Below, piece after piece: positions 19,466-27,887 of a stretch of 64,000 bases of DNA. Within the stretch, counting starts at the first letter, position 1; every line of letters begins with the position of its first letter. The position numbers were made by a program, and so were the translations under genes. The stretch is from Actinopolymorpha rutila. Its GTDB lineage: Bacteria > Actinomycetota > Actinomycetes > Propionibacteriales > Actinopolymorphaceae. The stretch lies in contig NZ_JACBZH010000001.1 in the NCBI RefSeq assembly GCF_013407855.1, forward strand, positions 5,766,001-5,830,000. The letters are read 5' to 3'. The notes below the pieces were generated by a model. That model was not told the origin of the DNA. It did no database searches and was given only the letters and a program-made list of their open reading frames with translations.

Positions 19466-21028
19466 TCAGCCCACCAGGTGGGCAGCACGCGCCGCGAGGT
19501 CCAGCAGCGGGCCGGGCAGCAGACCGAGCACCACCGTGGCCGCGACACCGACCGCCACCGCCACGGACGTGAAGATGCTGGGCACCGCGATGGTCGGTCC
19601 CTCCGCGGCCGGCGTGGAGAAGAACATCACCACGATCACCCGGACGTAGAAGAACGCGGCCACGACGCTGGCCAGCACGCCGATCACGACCAGCGGCCAG
19701 GCACCACCCTGCCACGCTGCGCTGAACACTGCCCACTTACCCATGAACCCGCTGGTCAACGGGATACCGGCGAACGCGAGCAGGAACAGCGCCATCGCAC
19801 TGGCCAGCAGCGGCGACCGGCGGCCGAGCCCGGCCCAGCGGGACAGGTGGGTCGCCTCGCCACTCGCGTCGCGGACCAGCGTCACCAGGCCGAACGCGCC
19901 GATCGTGGCGAAGCCGTACGCGGCGAGGTAGAACAGCACACCGGACAGGTTGGCCGAGATCGCCTCGCGCACCCCGACGAACCCGACCAGCAGGAAGCCG
20001 GCGTGGGCGATCGAGGAGTACGCCAGCATCCGCTTGATGTCGGTCTGGGTGAGAGCCAGCACCGCACCGACCGCCATGGTGAGGATGGCGACCACCCAGA
20101 TCATCGGCTGCCAGTCCCAGCGGGCGGCACCGAGCGCGACGTAGAACAGCCGCAGCAGGGCACCGAACGCGGCGATCTTGGTGCAGGCCGCCATGAACGC
20201 GGTGATCGCGGTCGGCGCGCCCTGGTAGACGTCCGGCGTCCACATGTGGAACGGCGCGGCGCCGATCTTGAACAACAGCCCCACCGCGACGAGTCCGGTC
20301 CCGGCGAGCAGCAGGCCGTCCGCGCCGACCTTCGCGCCCACCGCGGTCGCGATGCCGGCGAAGCTGATCGTGCCGGCGAAGCCGTACAGCATCGCCATGC
20401 CGTAGAGGAAGAACGCCGAGGCGAACGCGCCGAGCAGGAAGTACTTCATCGCGGCTTCCTGCGACAGCAGCCGGCGGCGGCGGGCCAGCCCGCACAGGAG
20501 GTACAGCGGCAGCGACAGCACCTCGAGCGCGACGAACATCGTCAACAGGTCGTTGGCGGCCGGGAACAACAGCATGCCGCTGACCGCGAACAGGAAGAGC
20601 GGGAACACCTCGGTCTGCTCCAGCCGGCGGCCCAGCGACTCCCGCTCGGCCTCCGTTCCCGGCAGCGCCGAGGCCTGCGCGGCGAACGCGGTCACGCCGC
20701 CGTCGACGGCACGCTCGGCCAGCAGCAGCACCGAGATGATCGCCATCACCAGCACGGTGCCCCACAGGAACAACGTGAAGCCGTCGACCGCGACCGCGCC
20801 CTCGGCGGCCACCTGCGACGTGCCGGCCAGCCCGATGGTCGTCGCCAGCGCGGCGACCAGGGCGAGCAGCGTCACCGTCACCTGGGCGGGGTAACGCAGC
20901 CGGCGCGGAAGGAACGCCTCGATGAGAACGCCGACGATCGCAACGCCGAAGATGATGAGCAGCGGCGCGATCTTGGCGTACTCGATCGTCGGGCTCTTGA
21001 ACTCCTGGGCCAGGATGATCGGAGTCAC
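19466..21028 (-). CDS. nuoN: NADH-quinone oxidoreductase subunit N
   Basis: Antiporter-like membrane subunit of complex I, 520 residues, about 14 helices. The proton-channel region is recognisable: FKIGAAPFHMWTPDVYQGAP with its lysine, the broken-helix block ITAFMAACTKIAAFGALLRL, and MLAYSSIAHAGFLLVGFVGV. It is the last nuo gene. Its GTG start overlaps the nuoM stop by 4 bp. In the assembled enzyme it sits in the membrane arm and moves protons when NADH reduces the quinone. Confidence 0.96.
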   Translation of the reverse strand: MTPIILAQEFKSPTIEYAKIAPLLIIFGVAIVGVLIEAFLPRRLRYPAQVTVTLLALVAALATTIGLAGTSQVAAEGAVAVDGFTLFLWGTVLVMAIISVLLLAERAVDGGVTAFAAQASALPGTEAERESLGRRLEQTEVFPLFLFAVSGMLLFPAANDLLTMFVALEVLSLPLYLLCGLARRRRLLSQEAAMKYFLLGAFASAFFLYGMAMLYGFAGTISFAGIATAVGAKVGADGLLLAGTGLVAVGLLFKIGAAPFHMWTPDVYQGAPTAITAFMAACTKIAAFGALLRLFYVALGAARWDWQPMIWVVAILTMAVGAVLALTQTDIKRMLAYSSIAHAGFLLVGFVGVREAISANLSGVLFYLAAYGFATIGAFGLVTLVRDASGEATHLSRWAGLGRRSPLLASAMALFLLAFAGIPLTSGFMGKWAVFSAAWQGGAWPLVVIGVLASVVAAFFYVRVIVVMFFSTPAAEGPTIAVPSIFTSVAVAVGVAATVVLGLLPGPLLDLAARAAHLVG

Positions 21029-22647
21029 TTCGTACCTTCCGAAGGAGCCGTGACGGGGACCTTGGGTGCCGGATCGGTGACACCGACCCGCTTCATCGTC
21101 GCGTCGACGGCGGGTGAGATGACATCGAGCGCCGGCTTGGGGAACACCCCGAGCGCGATGATCAGTACGACCAGCGGAGCGATCGCGAGCTTCTCCCGGC
21201 CACGCAGGTCGGGCATCTTCGCCACCGCCGCGGCGGTCGGGCCGGTCATCGTGCGCTGGAAGAGGATCAGCATGTACAGCGCAGCGAGGATGATGCTGCA
21301 GGTGGCGATGATCGCCGCCACCTCGTACCGCTTGAACGTGCCCGCCAGCGCCAGGAACTCACTGACGAACGGCGCCAGACCGGGCAGCGCGAGCCCGGAC
21401 AGGGCGGCGAACAGGAACGTGCCGGACAGCACCGGCGCCACCTTGTCCACCCCGCCGAAGTCGGCGATCCGCGACGAGCCGCGCCGGCTGATGAGGTAGC
21501 CGCCGACCAGGAACAGCGCCGCCGTGGACAGTCCGTGGTTGAGCATGTAGAGCGTCGCGCCGGCCTGGCCCTGGCTGGTCATCGCGAAGATGCCGAGCAC
21601 GATCACACCGAAGTGGGAGACCGAGCTGTAGGCGATCACCCGCTTGATGTCCTTCTGCCCGATCGCGAGGACCGCGCCGTAGATCACGCTGATCACGGCC
21701 AGCACGATGATCGCCGGGGTGGCCCACTTCGAGGCCTCCGGGAACAGCTGCAGGCACAGCCGGATCATCCCGAACGTGCCGATCTTGTCCAGGATCGACA
21801 CCAGCAGCACCGAGGTGCCGGGGGTCGCCTCCCGGGCGGCGTCGGGCAGCCAGGTGTGCACCGGCCACATCGGCGCCTTGATCGCGAACGCGATGAAGAA
21901 GCCGGCGAACAGCCACTTCTGGGTGGCCGGGTCGATGTTCAGCTCGGTCAGCGAGTGCAGCAGGAACGACGGGCTGCCCTTGGTCTGCGACACCGACAGG
22001 GCGTACAGGCCGACCACCGAGGCCAGCATGAGCAGGCCGCCGACGAGGCTGTAGATCAGGAACTTCACCGCGGCGTAGCTGCGGCGCGGACCGCCGAACC
22101 GGCCGATCAGGAAGTAGATCGGGATCAGCGTGGCCTCGAACAGCACGTAGAACAAGAAGACGTCGGTGGCCGCGAACACGCCGAGGGCCAGCGTCTCCAG
22201 CGCCAGCATCAGCGCGAAGAACGTCTTCACGCCGCTGCGCTGCCGCTCCGGCTGCTCGGCGTCGGTGGGCTGCCCGGTCGCATCGACCGCCGCGCCCGCC
22301 GCCCGGGCCGGTGCGTCGGCGTCGTTCCACGAGGCCAGGATCACCACCGGCGTGAGCAGCGCGGTGAGCAGGAACAGCACCAGGCCGATGCCGTCCAGGC
22401 CGAGGGCGTAGTGGACGCCGAACTGCGGGATCCAGCTGTGCTGCTCGGCGAACTGGAACTTGCCCCCGCTCGCCGCCGCCGGGTCGAACCGCACCGCCAT
22501 CACCACGGCGAGCACCAGCGCGACCGTGGAGAAGGCGAGCGCGGTCTGCTTCGCCAGCAGGTCACGCCCCTTCGGGAGCAGCGCCACGACGAGCGCCCCC
22601 ACGGCGGGGAGCACGCCGATGACGGTCAGCCAAGGGAAGTTGTTCAC
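21025..22647 (-). CDS. nuoM: NADH-quinone oxidoreductase subunit M
   Basis: Antiporter-like subunit of the complex I membrane arm, 540 residues. Family segments are FYVLFEATLIPIYFLIGRFG with the conserved membrane glutamate, IKAPMWPVHTWLPDAAREAT with the channel lysine, VIAYSSVSHFGVIVLGIFAM and a C-terminal FPKPALDVISPAVDA. A hydrophilic insert of about 30 residues (roughly 110-140: ALA, GLN, ASP and ARG-rich) interrupts the first helices and is longer than in most NuoM. The start overlaps the nuoL stop by 4 bp, and its stop overlaps nuoN. Confidence 0.96.
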   Translation of the reverse strand: MNNFPWLTVIGVLPAVGALVVALLPKGRDLLAKQTALAFSTVALVLAVVMAVRFDPAAASGGKFQFAEQHSWIPQFGVHYALGLDGIGLVLFLLTALLTPVVILASWNDADAPARAAGAAVDATGQPTDAEQPERQRSGVKTFFALMLALETLALGVFAATDVFLFYVLFEATLIPIYFLIGRFGGPRRSYAAVKFLIYSLVGGLLMLASVVGLYALSVSQTKGSPSFLLHSLTELNIDPATQKWLFAGFFIAFAIKAPMWPVHTWLPDAAREATPGTSVLLVSILDKIGTFGMIRLCLQLFPEASKWATPAIIVLAVISVIYGAVLAIGQKDIKRVIAYSSVSHFGVIVLGIFAMTSQGQAGATLYMLNHGLSTAALFLVGGYLISRRGSSRIADFGGVDKVAPVLSGTFLFAALSGLALPGLAPFVSEFLALAGTFKRYEVAAIIATCSIILAALYMLILFQRTMTGPTAAAVAKMPDLRGREKLAIAPLVVLIIALGVFPKPALDVISPAVDATMKRVGVTDPAPKVPVTAPSEGTK

Positions 22648-24578
22648 GACAGCCTCACCAACAGCATGGACACGACGACGAGGGCGGCGCCCCCGATCAT
22701 GACGAGTGCGTACGAACGGACGAAGCCGGTCTGGACCCGGCGGACCCGGCCGGACACGCCACCGAAGAAGGCGGCGAGGCCGTTGACCACGCCGTCGATC
22801 CCGTGGCTGTCGAAGCCGACCAGCCCGCGGGTCACCTCCTGACCGGGACGCATGAGGACGACCTCGTTGAAGGCGTCGCCGTACAGGTCGCGCCGGGCCG
22901 CGGTGGTGATCGGCGACACCTTGGTCGGCGCGACCGTCGGCACCTCCCGGCGGGCCACGAACAACCAGGCGACGGCGATGCCGAGCAGCACCACCAGCAG
23001 GGTGACGATGGTCAGCAGGACCAGCGGGAACGGCAGGTGGGCTTCCTTCTCACCGACCACCGGCTCCAGCCAGTTGACGATCCCGCCGCCGACGTAGGCC
23101 ATGCCCGCACCACCCACGGTGCTGAGGATCGCCAGCAGGATCAGCGGAACCGTCATCACCGACGGCGACTCGTGCGGGTGCGCGTCCTTGGCCCAGCGCT
23201 TGTGACCGAGGTAGGTCATGTACACCAGCCGGGTCATGTAGAACGCGGTGACGCCGGCACCGAGCAGCGCGCAGAGACCGATCCAGAAGTTGGACGCGAA
23301 CGCCACCTCGATGATCTTGTCCTTGCTGAAGAACCCGGCGAACGGCGGGATGCCGATGATCGCGAGGTACCCCACGAAGAACGTGCCGAAGGTGATCGGC
23401 ATGACCTTGCGCAGGGCGCCGTAGCGGCGCATGTTGACCTCGTCGTTCATGCCGTGCATCACCGAGCCGGCACCGAGGAACATGTCCGCCTTGAAGAAGC
23501 CGTGCGTGAGCAGGTGGAAGATCGCGAAGGCGTACCCCACCGGCCCGAGCCCGGCCGCCAGCATCATGTAGCCGATCTGGCTCATGGTGGAGCCGGCCAG
23601 CACCTTCTTGATGTCGTCCTTGGCGCAACCGATGACCGCACCCATCAGCAGGGTGATCGTGCCGACCAGCACCACGGCCGTCTGCGCGACCGGTGCCTGG
23701 TCGAAGATCGCGTTGGACCGGGTGACGAGGTAGACGCCCGCGGTCACCATCGTCGCGGCGTGGATCAGCGCCGACACCGGGGTCGGGCCCTCCATCGCGT
23801 CCAGCAGCCAGGACTGCAGCGGGAACTGCGCGGACTTACCGCACGCGCCCAGCAGGAGCAGGAACCCCAGCGCGGTGGCGATGCCGGTCCCGGCGGCGCC
23901 CACGTGGGAGAAGACGCCGGCGAACGACGAGGTGCCGAACGTCGCCAGCATCAGCATCACCGCCAGCGACAGGCCGACGTCACCGACGCGGTTGACGACG
24001 AACGCCTTCTTCGCCGCGGTGGCCGCGGAGTGCTTGTGCTGCCAGAAGCCGATCAGGAGGTACGACGCCAGGCCGACACCCTCCCAGCCGATGAAGACCA
24101 CGAGGAAGTCGTTGGCCAGCACCAGCAGCAGCATCGCCGCGACGAACAGGTTGAGGTATCCGAAGAACCTCTTCCGCCGCTCGTCGTGGGCCATGTAGCC
24201 GAGGGAGTAGACGTGGATGATGCTGCCCACGCCGGTGATCAGCAGGACGAAGCACACCGACAACTGGTCCAGCAGCAGCCCCGCCTCGACGTGGTAGTCG
24301 GGCAGCGGGATGAACGTGTAGAGCTGCTGGGCGACCGCCCGGTCCTCCGGGCCGCGGCCGAGCATCGAGAAGAACATGATCGCGCCGAGCACGAACGACG
24401 CGATCGGCGCGGCGCAGCCGAGGAGGTGTCCCCAGGCGTTGCCGGCGCGTCCGGAAAGCAGGATCACCGCTGCCGAAACCGCCGGGATGGCGACGATCAG
24501 CCACAGCAGCGAGAAGACGCCGCTCGCGTGGGCCGCTTGCTCGCCGGCCAGCGCCAGGGCGCTCACAGGGGTGGTCAC
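22644..24578 (-). CDS. nuoL: NADH-quinone oxidoreductase subunit L
   Basis: The distal antiporter-like subunit of complex I, 644 residues, including the long lateral helix near the C-terminus. Recognised segments are VFIGWEGVGLASYLLIGFWQ with its essential glutamate, KSAQFPLQSWLLDAMEGPTP, VSALIHAATMVTAGVYLVTR and LAGSTMSQIGYMMLAAGLGP. The start is GTG at 24578, about 61 bp after the nuoK stop. This is one of only two real gaps inside the operon, with a GAGAGGCGAG site in front. Confidence 0.96.
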   Translation of the reverse strand: MTTPVSALALAGEQAAHASGVFSLLWLIVAIPAVSAAVILLSGRAGNAWGHLLGCAAPIASFVLGAIMFFSMLGRGPEDRAVAQQLYTFIPLPDYHVEAGLLLDQLSVCFVLLITGVGSIIHVYSLGYMAHDERRKRFFGYLNLFVAAMLLLVLANDFLVVFIGWEGVGLASYLLIGFWQHKHSAATAAKKAFVVNRVGDVGLSLAVMLMLATFGTSSFAGVFSHVGAAGTGIATALGFLLLLGACGKSAQFPLQSWLLDAMEGPTPVSALIHAATMVTAGVYLVTRSNAIFDQAPVAQTAVVLVGTITLLMGAVIGCAKDDIKKVLAGSTMSQIGYMMLAAGLGPVGYAFAIFHLLTHGFFKADMFLGAGSVMHGMNDEVNMRRYGALRKVMPITFGTFFVGYLAIIGIPPFAGFFSKDKIIEVAFASNFWIGLCALLGAGVTAFYMTRLVYMTYLGHKRWAKDAHPHESPSVMTVPLILLAILSTVGGAGMAYVGGGIVNWLEPVVGEKEAHLPFPLVLLTIVTLLVVLLGIAVAWLFVARREVPTVAPTKVSPITTAARRDLYGDAFNEVVLMRPGQEVTRGLVGFDSHGIDGVVNGLAAFFGGVSGRVRRVQTGFVRSYALVMIGGAALVVVSMLLVRLS

Positions 24579-24639
24579 GTGGGTCTCGCCTCTCGGATCA
24601 GAACTGGCCGCTTGGGGCTGGCATCAGGTGTCGGCCGCA

Positions 24640-24939
24640 TCAGAACTTCAGCAGGCTCGCGTCGTCGACCGAGGCCGAGCGACGGGTCCGGAAGATGGTC
24701 ATGATGATCGCCAGACCGACGACGACCTCGGCGGCGGCCACCACCATCACGAAGAACGCCACGACCTGCCCGTCGAGGTTGCCAACCTGGCGGGCGAAGG
24801 CCACGAACGCCAGGTTGCCGGCGTTCAGCATCAGCTCGACGCACATGAACACGACGATCGCGTTGCGGCGTACGAGCACACCGAGCGCACCGATCGTGAA
24901 CAGCAGCGCCGACAGCACGATGTAGGGACCGGCGGTCAT
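24640..24939 (-). CDS. nuoK: NADH-quinone oxidoreductase subunit K
   Basis: Small three-helix membrane subunit of complex I, 99 residues, normal length. The segment VFMCVELMLNAGNLAFVAFA carries the conserved membrane glutamate, and a second acidic residue lies in VVVAAAEVVVGLAIIMTIFR. Both belong to the proton-translocation path. The ATG overlaps the nuoJ stop (ATGA at 24936-24939). About 61 bp separate it from nuoL. Confidence 0.96.
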   Translation of the reverse strand: MTAGPYIVLSALLFTIGALGVLVRRNAIVVFMCVELMLNAGNLAFVAFARQVGNLDGQVVAFFVMVVAAAEVVVGLAIIMTIFRTRRSASVDDASLLKF

Positions 24940-25892
24940 GCGTCACCTCCGTTGGAAGTACCGCCTCGTGAGGAACCGCCTTCGGGCGAACCGCCCTCGT
25001 GGGGACCGGCCGAACCGTTGCCGTTGGCGTCGCGGCCGGTGCCGGAGCCGTTGTGCGCCGAGCCGGCGTAGTCGGTGCCGTTCTCGGCGGCCGTCTCGTC
25101 GTTCGGGCGGCCGTCGGCGCCGCGGGTGGCCCTCGGCGAGGGCTTGCCGGTGTACGGCTCGAGGCCGGGCACCTGGTTGGTGTAGCGCTCGGGGTCGCGG
25201 ACCGTGCCCCGGGCGATGAGCACCCGGGAGACCGAGGACTCGGCCGCGGTCCCGTCGGGCAGCAGGGCCGGGGTGTCGACCGCGTTGTGCCGGGCGAACG
25301 TGCCGGGAGCCGGGTGCTGGCCGGGGTGGCGGCCCTGCTCGGCGTACGCCCGGAACCGCTGCTCGGCCAGCTGCTTCTGGGTCACCTTCTCGGTGATCCG
25401 CTCGCGGTGGGCGAGGATCATCGCGCCCACGGCCGCGGTGATCAGCAGGGCGCTGGTCACCTCGAACGCGAAGACGTACTTGGAGAACAGCAGCGACGCG
25501 AGGGCGGGGACGTTGCCGTCCGGCGTGGCGGCGGCCAGGCCGACCGGCTTGCCCAGGGTGACCTGGCCGACCGCGACCAGGATCAGGATCCCGAACAGCA
25601 GGGCACCCACGATCGCCATCCACCGCTGCCCGCGCAGTGTCTCCACCGCGGAGTCGGAGGCGTCGACGCCGACCAGCATCAGGACGAACAGGAACAGCAT
25701 CAGGATGGCGCCGGTGTAGACGATCACCTGGACGGCGAACAGGAACGGCGCGTCCAGGCTGGCGTACATGATGGCGAGGCACATCATCACCGCCGCCAGA
25801 AGCAACGCGCTGTGCACCGCCTTCCGGGCGAGCACCATGCCCAGGGCGGCGAGCACCGCGATCGGTGCCAGCACCCAGAAGGTCGCGGTCAT
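24936..25892 (-). CDS. nuoJ: NADH-quinone oxidoreductase subunit J, with long C-terminal tail
   Basis: Membrane subunit of complex I. The first 175 residues are a normal NuoJ with five helices, including FAVQVIVYTGAILMLFLFVL and the conserved VTSALLITAAVGAMILAHRE. The chain then continues for about 140 further residues that are hydrophilic and end in a Gly/Ser/Asn-rich stretch (for example GSGTGRDANGNGSAGPHEGG). This tail is longer than in most NuoJ and should lie on the cytoplasmic side. The gene overlaps nuoI upstream and nuoK downstream by ATGA. Confidence 0.94.
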   Translation of the reverse strand: MTATFWVLAPIAVLAALGMVLARKAVHSALLLAAVMMCLAIMYASLDAPFLFAVQVIVYTGAILMLFLFVLMLVGVDASDSAVETLRGQRWMAIVGALLFGILILVAVGQVTLGKPVGLAAATPDGNVPALASLLFSKYVFAFEVTSALLITAAVGAMILAHRERITEKVTQKQLAEQRFRAYAEQGRHPGQHPAPGTFARHNAVDTPALLPDGTAAESSVSRVLIARGTVRDPERYTNQVPGLEPYTGKPSPRATRGADGRPNDETAAENGTDYAGSAHNGSGTGRDANGNGSAGPHEGGSPEGGSSRGGTSNGGDA

Positions 25893-26470
25893 GAGTGCGC
25901 TGCCTCGCTCTCCACGTTCGTGTCCTTCTCGGACCCGCCCCGGCCGGACCAGCCGGGCAGGCCGGCGCCGAGGTAGTAGTCCTTCTCGTCGTCACCGAGC
26001 CGCATCTCGTGCGGCGGCTCCTCCATGCCGGGCAGGAGCGGTGCGAGCAGATCCTTCTTCTCGTAGATCAGGTCCGCGCGGTTGTCGTCGGCGAGCTCGT
26101 ACTCGTTGGTCATCGTGAGCGCCCGGGTGGGGCACGCCTCGATGCACAGCCCGCAGAGGATGCAACGCAGGTAGTTGATCTGGTAGACGCGGCCGTACCG
26201 CTCACCGGGCGAGAAGCGACCGCCCTCGGTGTTGTCCGCGCCCTCGACGTAGATCGCGTCGGCCGGGCAGGCCCAGGCGCACAGCTCACAGCCGACGCAC
26301 TTCTCCAGCCCGTCCGGGTGGCGGTTGAGCTGGTGCCGGCCGTGGAACCGCGGCGCGGTGGGCTTCTTCTCGAAGGGGTACTGCTCGGTGAAGACCTTCC
26401 GGAACATCGTCGTGAAGGTCACCCCGAACCCTGCGATCGGGTCCCAGAGCTGCTGCTTGAGACTAGCCAC
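25889..26470 (-). CDS. nuoI: NADH-quinone oxidoreductase subunit I
   Basis: Peripheral-arm ferredoxin-like subunit, 193 residues, with two [4Fe-4S] clusters on the electron path to the quinone site. Both motifs are complete: CVGCELCAWACPADAIYV and CILCGLCIEACPTRALTM. A C-terminal acidic extension of about 55 residues follows. The GTG at 26470 is chosen because it gives the usual short N-terminus, overlaps the nuoH stop by 8 bp and follows a GGAGGA site. The open frame reaches back to 26626 inside nuoH. Confidence 0.95.
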   Translation of the reverse strand: MASLKQQLWDPIAGFGVTFTTMFRKVFTEQYPFEKKPTAPRFHGRHQLNRHPDGLEKCVGCELCAWACPADAIYVEGADNTEGGRFSPGERYGRVYQINYLRCILCGLCIEACPTRALTMTNEYELADDNRADLIYEKKDLLAPLLPGMEEPPHEMRLGDDEKDYYLGAGLPGWSGRGGSEKDTNVESEAAHS

Positions 26471-27887
26471 GGGAGTCCTCCTGGCCTGCGCTGTCTGTCG
26501 ATCGGCCGGCGGTGCCCGAACCGCCTGCCCCGGTCTCGCGGGCGCCCGCGTCGGCGGACACCGCCACCGCGGCGGGTTGCAGACCGGGCACCTTTTGTCC
26601 GGGCATCGGCGGGACAGGGTATCCACCCACGAACGGGTCGAACTCCGCCCGGTCGGCTTCTTCCCTCGCGGTCTCCTCCGCCTGCTCCTTGCGGGCCGCC
26701 CTCGCGTCGTAGACGAAGGACAGCGCCAGGACCACGAGGATCACCGCGCCGATGCCGAAGAAGAACTGGCGCTGGTAGCCCGCGCTCAGGGTGGCCCGCG
26801 CGGTCGCGACGAAGACCGTCCACACCAGCGCGATCGGGATCAGGAACTTCCAGCCCAGCCGCATGAACTGGTCGTACCGGAACCGCGGCAGGGTCCCGCG
26901 CAGCCAGATGAACACGAACATGAAGACGAGCACCTTGCCGATGAACCACACGAACGGCAGCCAGCCCTCGTTGGCACCCGACCACAGCGACAGCGGCCAG
27001 GGCGCGCGCCAGCCGCCCAGGAACAGCGTGGTCGCCAGGGCGGAGACCGTCACCATGTTGACGTACTCGGCGAGGAAGAACAGGAGGTACTTCATCGAGG
27101 CGTACTCGGTGGCGAAGCCGGCGACCAGCTCACCCTCGGCCTCGGGCAGGTCGAACGGCGCCCGGTTGGTCTCGCCCACCATCGACACGAGATAGATGAG
27201 GAACGACGGGAGCAGCACGATGGCGTACCAGCTGGGCAGCTGGATGGTCAGCCCGAAGATGTGCGCCGCGCTGCCGTGCGCCTGCGCGCCGACGATCTCC
27301 GAGGTCGACATGGAGCCGGAGTAGAGGAACACCGCGACGAACGCGAGTCCCATCGCGACCTCGTAGGAGATCATCTGCGCCGAGGAGCGCAGACCACCCA
27401 GCAGGGGGTACGTCGAGCCGGAGGACCAGCCGCCGAGCACGATGCCGTAGATGCCGAGCGAGGCCACCGCGAGCACCAGCAGCACCCCGACCGGAAGGTC
27501 GGTCAGCTGCAGCGGCGTGCGGTGCCCGAAGATGCTCACCTCGGGCCCGAGCGGGATCACCGAGAACGCCGTGAACGCCATCGCCGCCGAGATCACCGGC
27601 GCCATCACGTAGATCACGGTGTCGACGTTCTTCGGCTTGATCGTCTCCTTCAGCGACAGCTTCACGCCGTCGGCGAGGCTCTGCAGCAGACCGAAGGGGC
27701 CGTGCACCTTGGGCCCGGTGCGGTGCTGCATCCGGGCCACGACCTTGCGTTCGAACCACACGTTGAAGATCGTGAACACCAGCAGGAGCACCGTGATGCC
27801 GACCGCCTTGATGAGGACGATCCACCACGGGTCCTTGCCGAACGCCGACAGCTCGTTGGCGGCGAGCGGCAGCACAGCGGCGGTCAT
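26463..27887 (-). CDS. nuoH: NADH-quinone oxidoreductase subunit H
   Basis: Membrane subunit that forms the quinone pocket with NuoB and NuoD, 474 residues. It has about eight helices and the conserved loops: ARMQHRTGPKVHGPFGLLQS, DGVKLSLKET, LGGWSSGSTYPLLGGLRSSA, ETNRAPFDLPEAEGELVAGF and GTLPRFRYDQFMRLGWKFLI. After the last helix a cytoplasmic extension of about 70 residues follows, rich in Glu, Ala, Gly and Ser, not found in most NuoH. The ATG at 27887 overlaps the nuoG stop (ATGA). Confidence 0.96.
   Translation of the reverse strand: MTAAVLPLAANELSAFGKDPWWIVLIKAVGITVLLLVFTIFNVWFERKVVARMQHRTGPKVHGPFGLLQSLADGVKLSLKETIKPKNVDTVIYVMAPVISAAMAFTAFSVIPLGPEVSIFGHRTPLQLTDLPVGVLLVLAVASLGIYGIVLGGWSSGSTYPLLGGLRSSAQMISYEVAMGLAFVAVFLYSGSMSTSEIVGAQAHGSAAHIFGLTIQLPSWYAIVLLPSFLIYLVSMVGETNRAPFDLPEAEGELVAGFATEYASMKYLLFFLAEYVNMVTVSALATTLFLGGWRAPWPLSLWSGANEGWLPFVWFIGKVLVFMFVFIWLRGTLPRFRYDQFMRLGWKFLIPIALVWTVFVATARATLSAGYQRQFFFGIGAVILVVLALSFVYDARAARKEQAEETAREEADRAEFDPFVGGYPVPPMPGQKVPGLQPAAVAVSADAGARETGAGGSGTAGRSTDSAGQEDSRG

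Noticed and set aside
19043..21499. Long plus-strand open frame (818 codons) opposite the polyprenyl synthase and nuoN
   Set aside because: Composition is Arg/His/Gln/Asp-rich without any fold-like pattern, and both opposite genes are clear family members.
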